This document shows, piece by piece, positions 9,941 through 19,340 of a DNA stretch of 34,598 nt. This DNA comes from Akkermansiaceae bacterium (GTDB lineage: Bacteria; Verrucomicrobiota; Verrucomicrobiia; Verrucomicrobiales; Akkermansiaceae): positions 1 to 34,598 of the forward strand of contig JALZWA010000302.1 of NCBI GenBank assembly GCA_023299815.1, written 5' to 3'. Each line of letters begins with the position of its first letter. Position 1 is the first letter of the stretch. Made by a program: the position numbers and the translations under genes. The notes under the pieces were generated by a model. It saw only the letters and a list, made by a program, of their open reading frames with translations, was not told the origin of the DNA and searched no databases.

Positions 9941-11845
9941 ATGAAGAAGACTCTTTTCTCACTCGCCCTCTCGCTGAGCGCCCTGAACTCAGGAGCCCAA
10001 GTTTACACCCCGCCAGCAGGTGGCGGAAACAAATCGGGCGGCGGGACTCCCAGCGATACTCACACGCGGTCCCAGCCACAGAACAGCGGAAACCAAGGAT
10101 CGGTGCTCGGCAACGAAATCGGGGTCTACAATCCCGGCGAGGACACCATTTCATGGAATGGCAGCACCTTCTCCTCCAGCGATAACCGCCTTTTTGAGGC
10201 CCGCTTCCAGAAGTATCTCAACGAGCCTGAAGAAAGCTCAGAAGAAGCCACGGAATACCGCGACACCCTCCGCCAAATTCTCGATGCCCTCTCGCCTCAC
10301 CACAAAGGCGGCCCTTCTTTCGAGAAGGCCATCAACCTCCTCCCACGCGCCGCCTCCTATCCCGGCGATGCCCGCCTCTGTGACTCGCTGACCAATGCCA
10401 TCTACACCGCGACTTTAGCCAAAAAGGATGTCCGCCGCACCAAGACCCTCATGGAGTCTCAGGAGCGCGAAAAAAAGCGCCTCATCAAGGATGGCGACTG
10501 GAAGGCCCGCACTGACGCGGACCCAAATGTCGGCAAAACCACCACCGGAGCCGGCCAAGGCGAAGATGAAAATAAAGGGCAATCTGGGCAAGCGGTGCAA
10601 AGCGGTCGCGGAATCAACTCTCTCGAATACCTCGAGTATGTCCGCCGCATTGGCGAGATCGAAGCACTCAAAAAGACCCACCAATTAAAATCCGAGGTCA
10701 AGACCGAGCTTGCCAAGGTCCAGTATCAGGCCCTCATGCTTCAGTTCTTCATGCAGCGCCGCTTTGAGCACGTCCTCATGGCATCCCGCTTCTACAACCT
10801 GATCTGGAAAGATGGCGATGGCGCCCTCTACCTCGATGAAAAATCAGACGTCAACAAGCTCTTCACCGAGTCTGTCGGCACTAGCCCCACCGTCTCAACT
10901 CTCGACTCTCTCGCCAGCGAAGCCATCCGCGACGTTGATAAAGCCGTCTCCGCTTTCCTCTTCCTCGTGGAGAGCGAAGAGCTCGAATCAGCCTCCAAGC
11001 GCCTCGCCGAAGCCTACCTCGTGGGAGAATACATGCCCACCATCAACACCCTTCCCCGGGCCAAGAAGCGCAAGGTCCTCGCATTCGTGCGTGAAGCCTA
11101 CGTCCTTCTCAATGCCATCGATGTAAAAGACTACGCCGTAGCTTCCCAAAAAATCGCCACCCTGAAAGGCATGGCGAAAGACTTCGATTCCACCAAGGCC
11201 GAAGCCGCTGTGGCCACCTACAGCCGTGCCAGTGACATGCACATCAACCAGGCAAAAATTCACCTCGGAGCCCGCGACACCGAGAAGGCTAGCGAAGAAA
11301 TTCGAAAGGCCATGGAGATCTGGCCCCAGAATCCAAAGCTCGCAGAGTTCGACCAACTCGTGAATGCAGGCGGCACTCTAATCACCGCTCGCAACGACTT
11401 CGACCGTCTCTTTTCAGAATCCAATTACCGCGAGGTCATGAAGCGCCAATATGAATTCGCCCCCGCGATCAAAGGCGACGAGGACCGTGAAGCAAAGTTC
11501 CGCCAAGTGATCACTAATATCACCGAAATCGAACGAGCAGTCGAAGGCGCAAAGGAAATGACCCGCGTCGGACAGCCCTACGCTGCCTGGGAGAAGCTCG
11601 ACATCGTCCACGGTAAATTCCCAGACGATCCCGTGCTCAATCAACAAATGACCGAGCTCGCACCCAGCGTCGCAGACTTCACCGTAGCACTCCGCAATGC
11701 CGCAAACCACGAGCGCACCGACCAAGTCGGCTCCGCCCTCTCATGGTTCTATCAAGCAAAGCACCTCCACCCCTCAAGCTCGGTGGCTCAGGAAGGAATC
11801 GATCGCCTCTCGGACCGCGCCCTCGGCGTCGCTCCTACCAACTAA
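9941..11845 (+). CDS. Hypothetical secreted protein with TPR-like helical repeats
   Basis: 634 aa; signal peptide MKKTLFSLALSLSALNSGAQ; helical C-terminal region with HINQAKIHLGARDTEKASEEIRKAMEIWPQNPKLAEF typical of TPR. Confidence 0.8.
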   Translation: MKKTLFSLALSLSALNSGAQVYTPPAGGGNKSGGGTPSDTHTRSQPQNSGNQGSVLGNEIGVYNPGEDTISWNGSTFSSSDNRLFEARFQKYLNEPEESSEEATEYRDTLRQILDALSPHHKGGPSFEKAINLLPRAASYPGDARLCDSLTNAIYTATLAKKDVRRTKTLMESQEREKKRLIKDGDWKARTDADPNVGKTTTGAGQGEDENKGQSGQAVQSGRGINSLEYLEYVRRIGEIEALKKTHQLKSEVKTELAKVQYQALMLQFFMQRRFEHVLMASRFYNLIWKDGDGALYLDEKSDVNKLFTESVGTSPTVSTLDSLASEAIRDVDKAVSAFLFLVESEELESASKRLAEAYLVGEYMPTINTLPRAKKRKVLAFVREAYVLLNAIDVKDYAVASQKIATLKGMAKDFDSTKAEAAVATYSRASDMHINQAKIHLGARDTEKASEEIRKAMEIWPQNPKLAEFDQLVNAGGTLITARNDFDRLFSESNYREVMKRQYEFAPAIKGDEDREAKFRQVITNITEIERAVEGAKEMTRVGQPYAAWEKLDIVHGKFPDDPVLNQQMTELAPSVADFTVALRNAANHERTDQVGSALSWFYQAKHLHPSSSVAQEGIDRLSDRALGVAPTN

Positions 11846-12147
11846 GCCCCGAGCTTCTTCAGAACGTCGAAGGAATAGATCCCACTGCTGTGCCCGTCTG
11901 CCCAAAAGGGCTGCAGGGCATAGCCACCAACAAGCTGGAATTTCGTCATCGAGAAGCTACGCGCAGGATCGTGCTTCACCTTGGGCACCAGCACCTTTCC
12001 TGTGACATCCGGCTCACCCTTGCAAGCGGCACAGGGACAGTCTTTCCGCATGGCCTCCAGCGCAAGATAACTCTCGGAGCCATCGCCCCAAGCAAGAGCT
12101 AGTTCCGAGCCGATCACGACGGCATTTTTTAAAGAGATGGGATTCAT
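11842..12147 (-). CDS. DUF971 (GBBH-like) domain protein
   Basis: MNPISLKNAVVIGSELALAWGDGSESYLALEAMRKDCPCAACKGE...GGYALQPFWADGHSSGIYSFDVLKKL matches the DUF971 pattern; ATG at 12145-12147 overlaps the upstream TGA. Confidence 0.88.
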   Translation of the reverse strand: MNPISLKNAVVIGSELALAWGDGSESYLALEAMRKDCPCAACKGEPDVTGKVLVPKVKHDPARSFSMTKFQLVGGYALQPFWADGHSSGIYSFDVLKKLGA

Positions 12148-12848
12148 TTCTGAGAGGGATTCCAAACAGCCCGCGCACCAAAGATTGCCGAGCCCACGCG
12201 CACGATGGTCGAACCTTCCTCAATCGCAACTTCATAATCACCACTCATGCCCATACTCAATTCAGGCAGCGGCAAGCCCGAGCGCTCACGGAGATCTTCC
12301 TGCAAGTGGCGCATTTTTTCAAACCACGGACGCGCCTCTTCCGGGCTCTCAACCCGAGGCGGAATACACATCAAGCCCTGCCAGCGAAAATTACCCAGCC
12401 CACAAAGCTCATCAAGGTTCTCAATGAGTTTCTCCTGACTCAAACCACCTTTGCTCTCTTCATCCGCGAGATTCACTTCCAAAAAGACACGAGGCTGAAG
12501 CTCCAGCTCACCCGCAATCCGATCCGTAAAACGAGCAAGCTTCATCGATGAAATACTGTGAATCACCGGAAACAGCGGGAGCACCTTGCGAACCTTGTTA
12601 CTCTGCAAGGTTCCGATGAAATGCCACTCCAGCTCTTTCGCCAGCAAGGGAATCTTTTCCTCTCCTTCTTGAAGACGGTTTTCTCCAAAGAAAAGATGGC
12701 CCGTATCGACAGCCTCTTGCACGACCTCAGCAGGCCACGTCTTAGAGACGACCATCAGCTGCACCTGATCATCGCCACGGCCTGAGCGCTGCGCTGCCGC
12801 CACGACTTTCTCGTGAACCTGAGCGAGGTTGTCAGCGATGCTATTCAC
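12144..12848 (-). CDS. yggS: YggS/PLPHP-family pyridoxal phosphate homeostasis protein
   Basis: 234 aa; VQLMVVSKTWPAEVVQEAVDTGHLFFGENRLQE, WHFIGTLQSNKVRKVLP, MGMSGDYEVAIEEGSTIVRVGSAIFG; GTG start. Confidence 0.93.
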   Translation of the reverse strand: MNSIADNLAQVHEKVVAAAQRSGRGDDQVQLMVVSKTWPAEVVQEAVDTGHLFFGENRLQEGEEKIPLLAKELEWHFIGTLQSNKVRKVLPLFPVIHSISSMKLARFTDRIAGELELQPRVFLEVNLADEESKGGLSQEKLIENLDELCGLGNFRWQGLMCIPPRVESPEEARPWFEKMRHLQEDLRERSGLPLPELSMGMSGDYEVAIEEGSTIVRVGSAIFGARAVWNPSQK

Positions 12849-15040
12849 GGCTTTTTCAACGCGATCAAATCAAGAAGCACTTGAAGGCCTTCGCGCTTTA
12901 CTGCATCCAGTCCACTTGGCCATTCCGGAGTATCATCAAGGTCCTCGAGATCATCTTTTGCCACGCGCATGTGGCGCTGATCATCCTCCTCACGATTCAC
13001 CTCAGGGAGTTCCTCCGTCTCGAGATCATCAAGAGTCAGACGATAGATCGCGAACGACTTCTTATCCTTCTCCTCGAGCTCCGCGAAGCGAGTTCGACGC
13101 TCACGATTGCGCCCCTTGCGACGCGCTTCATTGACCTCAGTCTCGGCCTTTCGCTCAGCCTTATTCAGGGAAATACGGTTCTCTTGGATCCTCTTCTTAA
13201 TCCGGGCCATGTCCTCACGGGCATACTGGAAATCCTTGTCTTCCTTCAAGCGAGCTTCACTTTTCGCCACCAATGTTTTAATCGGCAGATTATCCTTAGC
13301 GAGCGGCTTAAAGTTAGAAGCAGGCTTAATAACATCATGCGCAAGGGCGTGGCGGGCATAAGCCTCACCGACCTCTAAAACGTCAGTAATCGCAGGAAGA
13401 TGCACATCTGGAACGACGCCATCATTCTGAGTCGAACTACCCGATGGACGATAATACTTCTGAATCGTCAGCTTAAGGCCCCCAGCCCGCTCACGATCGC
13501 TCCAAACCGGCAGATATCGCCCAATCGGTAGAATCTGCTGCACCGTCCCTTTCCCAAACGTGCTCGCACTGCCGACAACCACCGCACGATTGTAATCCTG
13601 TAAAGCACCTGCAAGAATCTCACTCGCAGAAGCACTCCCTTTATCAGTCCAAACCACCAGTGGGCCATCGTAGAGGGGCTTACGGAATCCCGCATTCAAC
13701 GACTCGGTTAAACCTCCCGTCTGCTTGATCTGCACCACCGAACTACGCCCGTTGAAAAATCCAGTCATCCTACGAACCTCGTCCAGCGAGCCTCCGCCAT
13801 TTCCTCGAATATCCAGAGCGAGCCCATCGATACCCTCTTTTTTCAAGCGCTTTATTAGCTGCTCAACGTGGGCTGAAACATTGCGAGAGCGATCATCGCG
13901 ATCGAAGTAGAATTGAGGAATCTTGATCACTCCCAGCTTCATTTCCTGATCCCCATTCTTGTAGACAAAAATCTCCGCCGCCGTGAGCTCCTCCTTCATG
14001 TCCACCTGCTCGCGGACAATCACAATGACCCGAGTCTCCCCCGCTGCACCGTCCGCTGGCTCCACTTTCAGCGCGACCTCTGTATTTTTCTCCCCCCGAA
14101 TCTTTTCAACGACCTTATCGATCGTCAAAAACATGATATCCGTCCAGTTTCCGTCATTCAGGGAATCGACAGCAATAACGCGATCGCCTAACTGAAGTTC
14201 ACCCGCCTTGTCTGCAGGGCCATTATTGACGATCCCCTCAATCTTAGTAGCGCCATCATCCTCTGCTCTGAGAAGAGCCCCTATTCCCACAAGTCGATTA
14301 CTAATATCGACATTGAACTGCTCACTCTCCCGAGCACTAAAATACTCGGTATGCGGATCATGGGAGCGCGCAACCGCACTCAGGAAATAATTTGCAACAT
14401 CTTCCGCATCTGCTTTTTCAACTCCTTGCAAAAATCGCTCATACCGCTGAGTCAGCTTCTCCCGAGCCGGAAGCTCATCCTTCAAGGGGCTATCTTTCCC
14501 CTGCTCCTTCGCCCGGGACTCAATGTCATCGCGCCGAAGCTGCTCAGAAAGAAGACCCGCCTCTAGCAGAAGCTTCACCTGACCATTTGCATCGGCCGTA
14601 TCTTTTGGCCAAGGCGCCTTCTCCCGATCCCTCATAATTGAGGCATCGCTCTCAAAAGTAAAATCCTCGTCTTTGAGAAGACTTTTAATGACCTCTACCC
14701 TCTCCTTAACACGTTCCTGATATCGTTGATGAACAACCTGCGCCATGGCAATCGCGCCCTTGCTGACCAAAAGATCAGTGACCTTGCTACGGTAGAGTTT
14801 ACTGAACTCGTCAATATCGTCTTGGACAAAATAAATCCGAGAGGGATCGAGATCGTGGAGATAATCATCAAAAATCCGAGCGCTCAGGTCCTCATCAAAC
14901 CTCATCCGAGCAAAGTGCCGGTTCTGAAGAAGACGCGTCACCTCCTCAGCAACCAAATCAAAGTCAGCAGCCTGAGAACTACAGCTAGGGAGGAGCCACA
15001 GAGCAGCGAAAGGAGCCAGAGCCCAACGGAGAGTTTTCAT
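12845..15040 (-). CDS. prc: Carboxy-terminal processing protease Prc/Tsp (S41 family, PDZ), predicted lipoprotein
   Basis: About 731 aa from MKTLRW; LLPSC lipobox; PDZ region; catalytic region GSASASEILAGALQDYNRAVVVGSASTFGKGTVQ; C-terminal Lys/Arg-rich Tsp-type extension. Confidence 0.92.
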   Translation of the reverse strand: MKTLRWALAPFAALWLLPSCSSQAADFDLVAEEVTRLLQNRHFARMRFDEDLSARIFDDYLHDLDPSRIYFVQDDIDEFSKLYRSKVTDLLVSKGAIAMAQVVHQRYQERVKERVEVIKSLLKDEDFTFESDASIMRDREKAPWPKDTADANGQVKLLLEAGLLSEQLRRDDIESRAKEQGKDSPLKDELPAREKLTQRYERFLQGVEKADAEDVANYFLSAVARSHDPHTEYFSARESEQFNVDISNRLVGIGALLRAEDDGATKIEGIVNNGPADKAGELQLGDRVIAVDSLNDGNWTDIMFLTIDKVVEKIRGEKNTEVALKVEPADGAAGETRVIVIVREQVDMKEELTAAEIFVYKNGDQEMKLGVIKIPQFYFDRDDRSRNVSAHVEQLIKRLKKEGIDGLALDIRGNGGGSLDEVRRMTGFFNGRSSVVQIKQTGGLTESLNAGFRKPLYDGPLVVWTDKGSASASEILAGALQDYNRAVVVGSASTFGKGTVQQILPIGRYLPVWSDRERAGGLKLTIQKYYRPSGSSTQNDGVVPDVHLPAITDVLEVGEAYARHALAHDVIKPASNFKPLAKDNLPIKTLVAKSEARLKEDKDFQYAREDMARIKKRIQENRISLNKAERKAETEVNEARRKGRNRERRTRFAELEEKDKKSFAIYRLTLDDLETEELPEVNREEDDQRHMRVAKDDLEDLDDTPEWPSGLDAVKREGLQVLLDLIALKKP

Positions 15041-15133
15041 AATCAAAGCCAATAGCTCCGCACAGAAGCTATCTACTTAAAACTCAACCAAAAGACACTC
15101 GCTGTCCAAGCCTTTTACGAGATACTGGGATAG

Positions 15134-15164
15134 AAAAAGGTGCCTTCCCGTGAGGAAAGGCACC
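15134..15164 (-). terminator. Rho-independent terminator after the OPX gene
   Basis: On the minus strand GGTGCCTTTCC...GGAAGGCACC followed by TTTTT; lies between the OPX stop (15190) and prc. Confidence 0.8.
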
Positions 15165-15189
15165 CAAAATTGAACAAAAGAAGGGAGAT

Positions 15190-15744
15190 CTACTTTCCGG
15201 CCCAATTCTTTTGAGGAACCTCGATGATGTCTCCGGGCTTCACTTGAATACCCTTCGCTTTGTCTTCCTTCAGATTGTAATTGAAGACTTTGCCAGATCG
15301 GAAAAGCTTCACTCGGGTAAGCGCACCAAAAGGAGTTCCTCCCCCTGCTGCTTGAATCGCTCCATACAAAGTCATTCCATTCATCCATGGTCTGGCTCCA
15401 GCTGATTGGACCTGTCCGCCAACCGTAAAGGTCTTAGCCGCGACGTTGGTGTCCGTTGGAACAATCACTGAAAAGCTCGAATTGGTGTAAATTCCAGCAC
15501 TTCGGTAAGCTGCTGAGATCGACTGCGCAAGCTGATCAGGAGTTCTGCCCGCAGCTCGCACGCTACCAATGATCCACATCCTAATCGTCCCATCTCCAGA
15601 AACCTGGTAAGTATTATTGAGACGGCTCTGCTCACTGGCAGGAAGCCCTGTTACAGAGATCGTCAAGGTTTGGTTCACTGAAATTTGCGCTCCAGCAAAC
15701 GTAATCGATAGGAATCCAATAAGGAGGGTAAGTAATTTTTTCAT
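15190..15744 (-). CDS. Short polysaccharide export (OPX/Wza-like) protein: Poly_export plus one SLBB domain
   Basis: About 185 aa from MKKLLTLL; signal peptide; YQVSGDGTIRMWIIGSVRAAGRTPDQLAQSISAAYRSAGIYTNSSFSVIV and FTVGGQVQSAGARPWMNGMTLYGAIQAAGGGTPFGALTRVKLFRSGK are typical of Wza-like proteins. Confidence 0.9.
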   Translation of the reverse strand: MKKLLTLLIGFLSITFAGAQISVNQTLTISVTGLPASEQSRLNNTYQVSGDGTIRMWIIGSVRAAGRTPDQLAQSISAAYRSAGIYTNSSFSVIVPTDTNVAAKTFTVGGQVQSAGARPWMNGMTLYGAIQAAGGGTPFGALTRVKLFRSGKVFNYNLKEDKAKGIQVKPGDIIEVPQKNWAGK

Positions 15745-15767
15745 ATTTTTGGGGTTCAAGACTAATT

Positions 15768-17933
15768 TTAGTAGAGATCGTCTTTCGATCCTGCAGGATT
15801 ATTCGATCCTGCAGTAGAAGAATGATCGATTGGAGCAGAAGTCGCTGGCGCGGCATTCTCATCCATCGCACTCGGTGCGTAGTAGGTGTAGTAACTCGTG
15901 TAATACTGATATTGACTGTCACTGCGGACATCCACGTTATTCAAGACAACGCCAATAACCTGTCCACCCACATTCTCCACCGCCTGCTTCACGCGAAGAA
16001 GCATGTTACGAGGAAGCTTACGATGCTGAACAACAACCATAGTCAGATCAACCTCACTTGCGAGCACGGCCGCATCACTCACTCCAAGAATTGGAGGTGA
16101 GTCTACCAATACAAGATCGAAACGCTGCTTCACGTCCTGCAATAGCTCTGACATCCGTCGAGAGTTCAAGATCCCGGCCGCATCAGCAGGAAGAATTCCT
16201 GAGGGCAGGAAGTAGAGATTGTCTACAGGTGTCTGAAGAATCACATCCTCAAGGGCCAAATCTGTGGTCAAATAGTTCGTCAATCCAACAGAATTATTAA
16301 TATCGAAGAAGGTGTGCAGTCGTGGGCGACGAAGGTCAGCATCGACCATCAGAGTCGTGTAACCTCCCTGAGCACAAACATAAGCAAGGTTGACCAAGGT
16401 CGTTGATTTACCTTCACCCGCTCCTCCTGAAACCACCGTAATGGAGTTGTCTTCAGGATTCTTGCGGTTGAATTCGATGTTCGTTCTAAGAATTCGATAA
16501 GCCTCAGCATCAGGGCTCATTCCGCTTTGCTTGTGAAGAACACCAACATCCTTGGGAATCACAGCGAGAACTGGGACCTGCAAATATCGCTCTACATCTT
16601 CAAGGCTCTTCACCGAGGTATCCAAGTGTTCAAGCAAGAACGCGATACCAACTCCAAAAATCAAGCCAACACCTGCACCGAGAACTAAATTCAGGGTGAC
16701 ATTAGGAAATACAGGATTTTTCGCTAAACGAGGAAGCTCATGAGCGGTAATAGGAGTCCTGGGCATTCTAAGGAGGACCCGCTGCTCCTGCTGCTGAATT
16801 TTCATCTGACGCAGCAGATCACGAGCCTGTTCATAGTCATCTTTCGCTGAATTATAATCGTGCTGCCGCATTGAAAGACTCACGGTGTCAGTTTTCTTCA
16901 CTTCAACAGTTTGCTCCATTCGCTCAACTTGCCGATCAATCAGGTTGATCCGTGTGTTCAAAACATCCTTCAACGAAGTCACAGCAGACCCAGCGTCTCT
17001 CATAAGATTTGACGCTCTTACCCTCAGTCCCTTCATTGTGGGGTGATTCGCTCCCAGTCCCTGAGCCGAGGCGTCATCCATTTCCCGGTTAGTCTGCAGA
17101 AATTGATCGTAAAAGACACTCACCTGATTTTCGGGAAGCTCCAAACCGGCAGCTGTCGGAATCATCTCCTCCGAACTCGTACTTACCAGCTTGTCGATCT
17201 GAATTTTCAAGCGATCACGATCCTGTTTCAGTTGCTCCAAGCGCTGTTGTGCATCCTGATACATTCTCTCTTCTGTTTGACCAACAGGACTCGAGCTACG
17301 TCCATCGAAGTAAGGAATACCATACTGCTGAATGAGAACAGTAAGCGCCTTCTGCTTATCGTTCACCACATCACCATGATTTTGGAGTTCGGTATCAAGA
17401 GCTTCAAGAGCCGACTCCGCACGTTGCATCTCAGTCCTATTTCGGCGAGTGATATAGGCATTCGTAATTTGCTGACAAATATCCTTGGCATCCTCTGCGT
17501 TGGCATGTCGAACTGATATTTCGATGAAATCGGTTCCTCTCTTCGGGCTAGCCCTCACAATTGAAGACAAAACTTGCAGCACTTCATCTTCATTCATATC
17601 CCATCGAGTAGTGAGATCTAAAGATTTTGCCGCCTCAGATACAGTTTGAGGAGCCGTAATCGTTTCGAACTCATTCTCAATGTAGTTCCTCGTCATTATA
17701 GATCCTGAATGACTTTGCGAACCACCTCCTGTTGGAGCAATGGCAAGCATCGAAGGATGCACCTGAACTACTGATGAACTCTGAAATTTCCGGGGCATTA
17801 CCGAAGTAATAACCGCAGCCGTCATGAAAACTAGTAGGAAGGTAAGAAGAATTACGCCATAGCGATTCTTGATAACCTGCCAGTAGTCTATGCTTCCGGC
17901 TGTGTCAGTTTGTTGTGGACCTGTAGATTGCAT
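15768..17933 (-). CDS. Wzc-like polysaccharide co-polymerase / bacterial tyrosine autokinase
   Basis: 721 aa; N-terminal Wzz domain, two TM helices, Walker A GGAGEGKSTT, A' LMVDADLRRPR, B LVLVDSPP, Tyr-rich C-terminal segment QYQYYTSYYTYY. Confidence 0.93.
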   Translation of the reverse strand: MQSTGPQQTDTAGSIDYWQVIKNRYGVILLTFLLVFMTAAVITSVMPRKFQSSSVVQVHPSMLAIAPTGGGSQSHSGSIMTRNYIENEFETITAPQTVSEAAKSLDLTTRWDMNEDEVLQVLSSIVRASPKRGTDFIEISVRHANAEDAKDICQQITNAYITRRNRTEMQRAESALEALDTELQNHGDVVNDKQKALTVLIQQYGIPYFDGRSSSPVGQTEERMYQDAQQRLEQLKQDRDRLKIQIDKLVSTSSEEMIPTAAGLELPENQVSVFYDQFLQTNREMDDASAQGLGANHPTMKGLRVRASNLMRDAGSAVTSLKDVLNTRINLIDRQVERMEQTVEVKKTDTVSLSMRQHDYNSAKDDYEQARDLLRQMKIQQQEQRVLLRMPRTPITAHELPRLAKNPVFPNVTLNLVLGAGVGLIFGVGIAFLLEHLDTSVKSLEDVERYLQVPVLAVIPKDVGVLHKQSGMSPDAEAYRILRTNIEFNRKNPEDNSITVVSGGAGEGKSTTLVNLAYVCAQGGYTTLMVDADLRRPRLHTFFDINNSVGLTNYLTTDLALEDVILQTPVDNLYFLPSGILPADAAGILNSRRMSELLQDVKQRFDLVLVDSPPILGVSDAAVLASEVDLTMVVVQHRKLPRNMLLRVKQAVENVGGQVIGVVLNNVDVRSDSQYQYYTSYYTYYAPSAMDENAAPATSAPIDHSSTAGSNNPAGSKDDLY

Positions 17934-17984
17934 TGAAGAGTGGTATTGGGTTTTACAGAAGATCTTGATGCTAGCCTAGACACA

Positions 17985-18025
17985 AGCAAAAAAGAACTCC
18001 CACAATGTAAAGACATTGTGGGAGT
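17985..18025 (-). terminator. Rho-independent terminator between the beta-barrel gene and wzc-like gene
   Basis: Perfect 12-bp inverted repeat ACTCCCACAATG (17996-18007) / CATTGTGGGAGT (18014-18025), 6-nt loop; on the minus strand followed by TTCTTTTTTG. Confidence 0.88.
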
Positions 18026-18052
18026 GAATTTGTTCAGATTTTTCTGAAATTT

Positions 18053-19282
18053 TTAGAAGGTCGCACGAACCCCAAGAGAGAAACGATTACGATCGTATTC
18101 TCTGTCGTCGATATCAGAACCAAGATCTTCGAAGTTGTAGGTTCCGTTAAGGTAAACATTTTCAGCGATACGGAGATCAAAGCCGACATAAGCATTGAAA
18201 AGGTCTTCGTCGACGTCAGAGACACCAACACCACCATCTTCGTAACTCAGGAATTGGTAATTGATTCCACCCTGTAACGAGAGTGCTTGAGAAACTCTGT
18301 AGTCAGCAGTCACTCCCACACGAAGGGTGTTTGAGTTGTCATAAACGTTACCACCGATCTGACGAGAGTAATCCTCACCGGAGTAGCGAACGTAGGAATT
18401 GAGTGAGAGTTGCTCGCTAACTTGTGACCTAAGAGCTGCCTCAACATTAGGGCTTGTCTCAGATCCACTGTTAGAGTTGTCAACGCTGCGGAATTGTGCT
18501 CCTGCACGCAGGATACCAACAGTGTTTGGACTGAAGCGGTGCTCAATACCAGCAAGGACAAAATGGTTTTGGCTGTCACCAATTCCACCAGCCGTGTTAC
18601 GATCAGAGTAACGATACGTCAAAGTTGCAACGGTCTGAGGAGACAGCTGGTAACGGAAGTCGTTATAGAATGTAATCGCCGAGACATCATTTGAGTTGAC
18701 GCTGTTATTGTCATAATTAACACCGTCAAAAATGATACCTGTGTATGTTCCAAGACGTTCAGTCCAACGGTAACCAACAGCATTATCACTGCTCCAGCGA
18801 GTGTATGCACCGACCTGACGAGCAGAAGTAGTTCCGACCGAATAGTTTGGCTCATATTCGAAACCAACCGAGTTACGACTGGAGAATCGGAGACGCTCGC
18901 TAATACGACGGGTCCAGTTAACTCGAAGGCTTCCGGTAGGAGTATCCTGATCTACTTCTGTGTCAGGATTCCCAATTCCATTACTGATGTCGAGATCATC
19001 GAGGTAGTAAACATATCCGACCTGAGCTGAAAACTCGAGACGGTCCTGAGGTGACTCACTTAAGAATGAAGCACCAACGTATGCATTAACGTAGGCTGTT
19101 CCGTTATCGTCCCCGTTCCCGATGGGAGTCGGGTTATCATCATAACCGATGGTAGCACCAACGGTCCATGTAAGAGGAATTGATTCTGAGGCCTCCTCAG
19201 CAGGGGCCAGATCAAAGAGTGTTTGAGCGCAGAGGCTGCTCGCAGAGAGCAGGCCGAGAGCGGTAATCGTAATTTTTTTCAT
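18053..19282 (-). CDS. Outer-membrane beta-barrel protein (polysaccharide-export associated)
   Basis: 409 aa; signal peptide; alternating amphipathic strands throughout; C-terminal RNRFSLGVRATF ends in aromatic F, typical of OMPs. Confidence 0.85.
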   Translation of the reverse strand: MKKITITALGLLSASSLCAQTLFDLAPAEEASESIPLTWTVGATIGYDDNPTPIGNGDDNGTAYVNAYVGASFLSESPQDRLEFSAQVGYVYYLDDLDISNGIGNPDTEVDQDTPTGSLRVNWTRRISERLRFSSRNSVGFEYEPNYSVGTTSARQVGAYTRWSSDNAVGYRWTERLGTYTGIIFDGVNYDNNSVNSNDVSAITFYNDFRYQLSPQTVATLTYRYSDRNTAGGIGDSQNHFVLAGIEHRFSPNTVGILRAGAQFRSVDNSNSGSETSPNVEAALRSQVSEQLSLNSYVRYSGEDYSRQIGGNVYDNSNTLRVGVTADYRVSQALSLQGGINYQFLSYEDGGVGVSDVDEDLFNAYVGFDLRIAENVYLNGTYNFEDLGSDIDDREYDRNRFSLGVRATF

Positions 19283-19340
19283 TAAGCTAATTGTTATCGT
19301 GTTTCAGACGTTATTATTTTATTAGGCTAAAATCCGAGAC

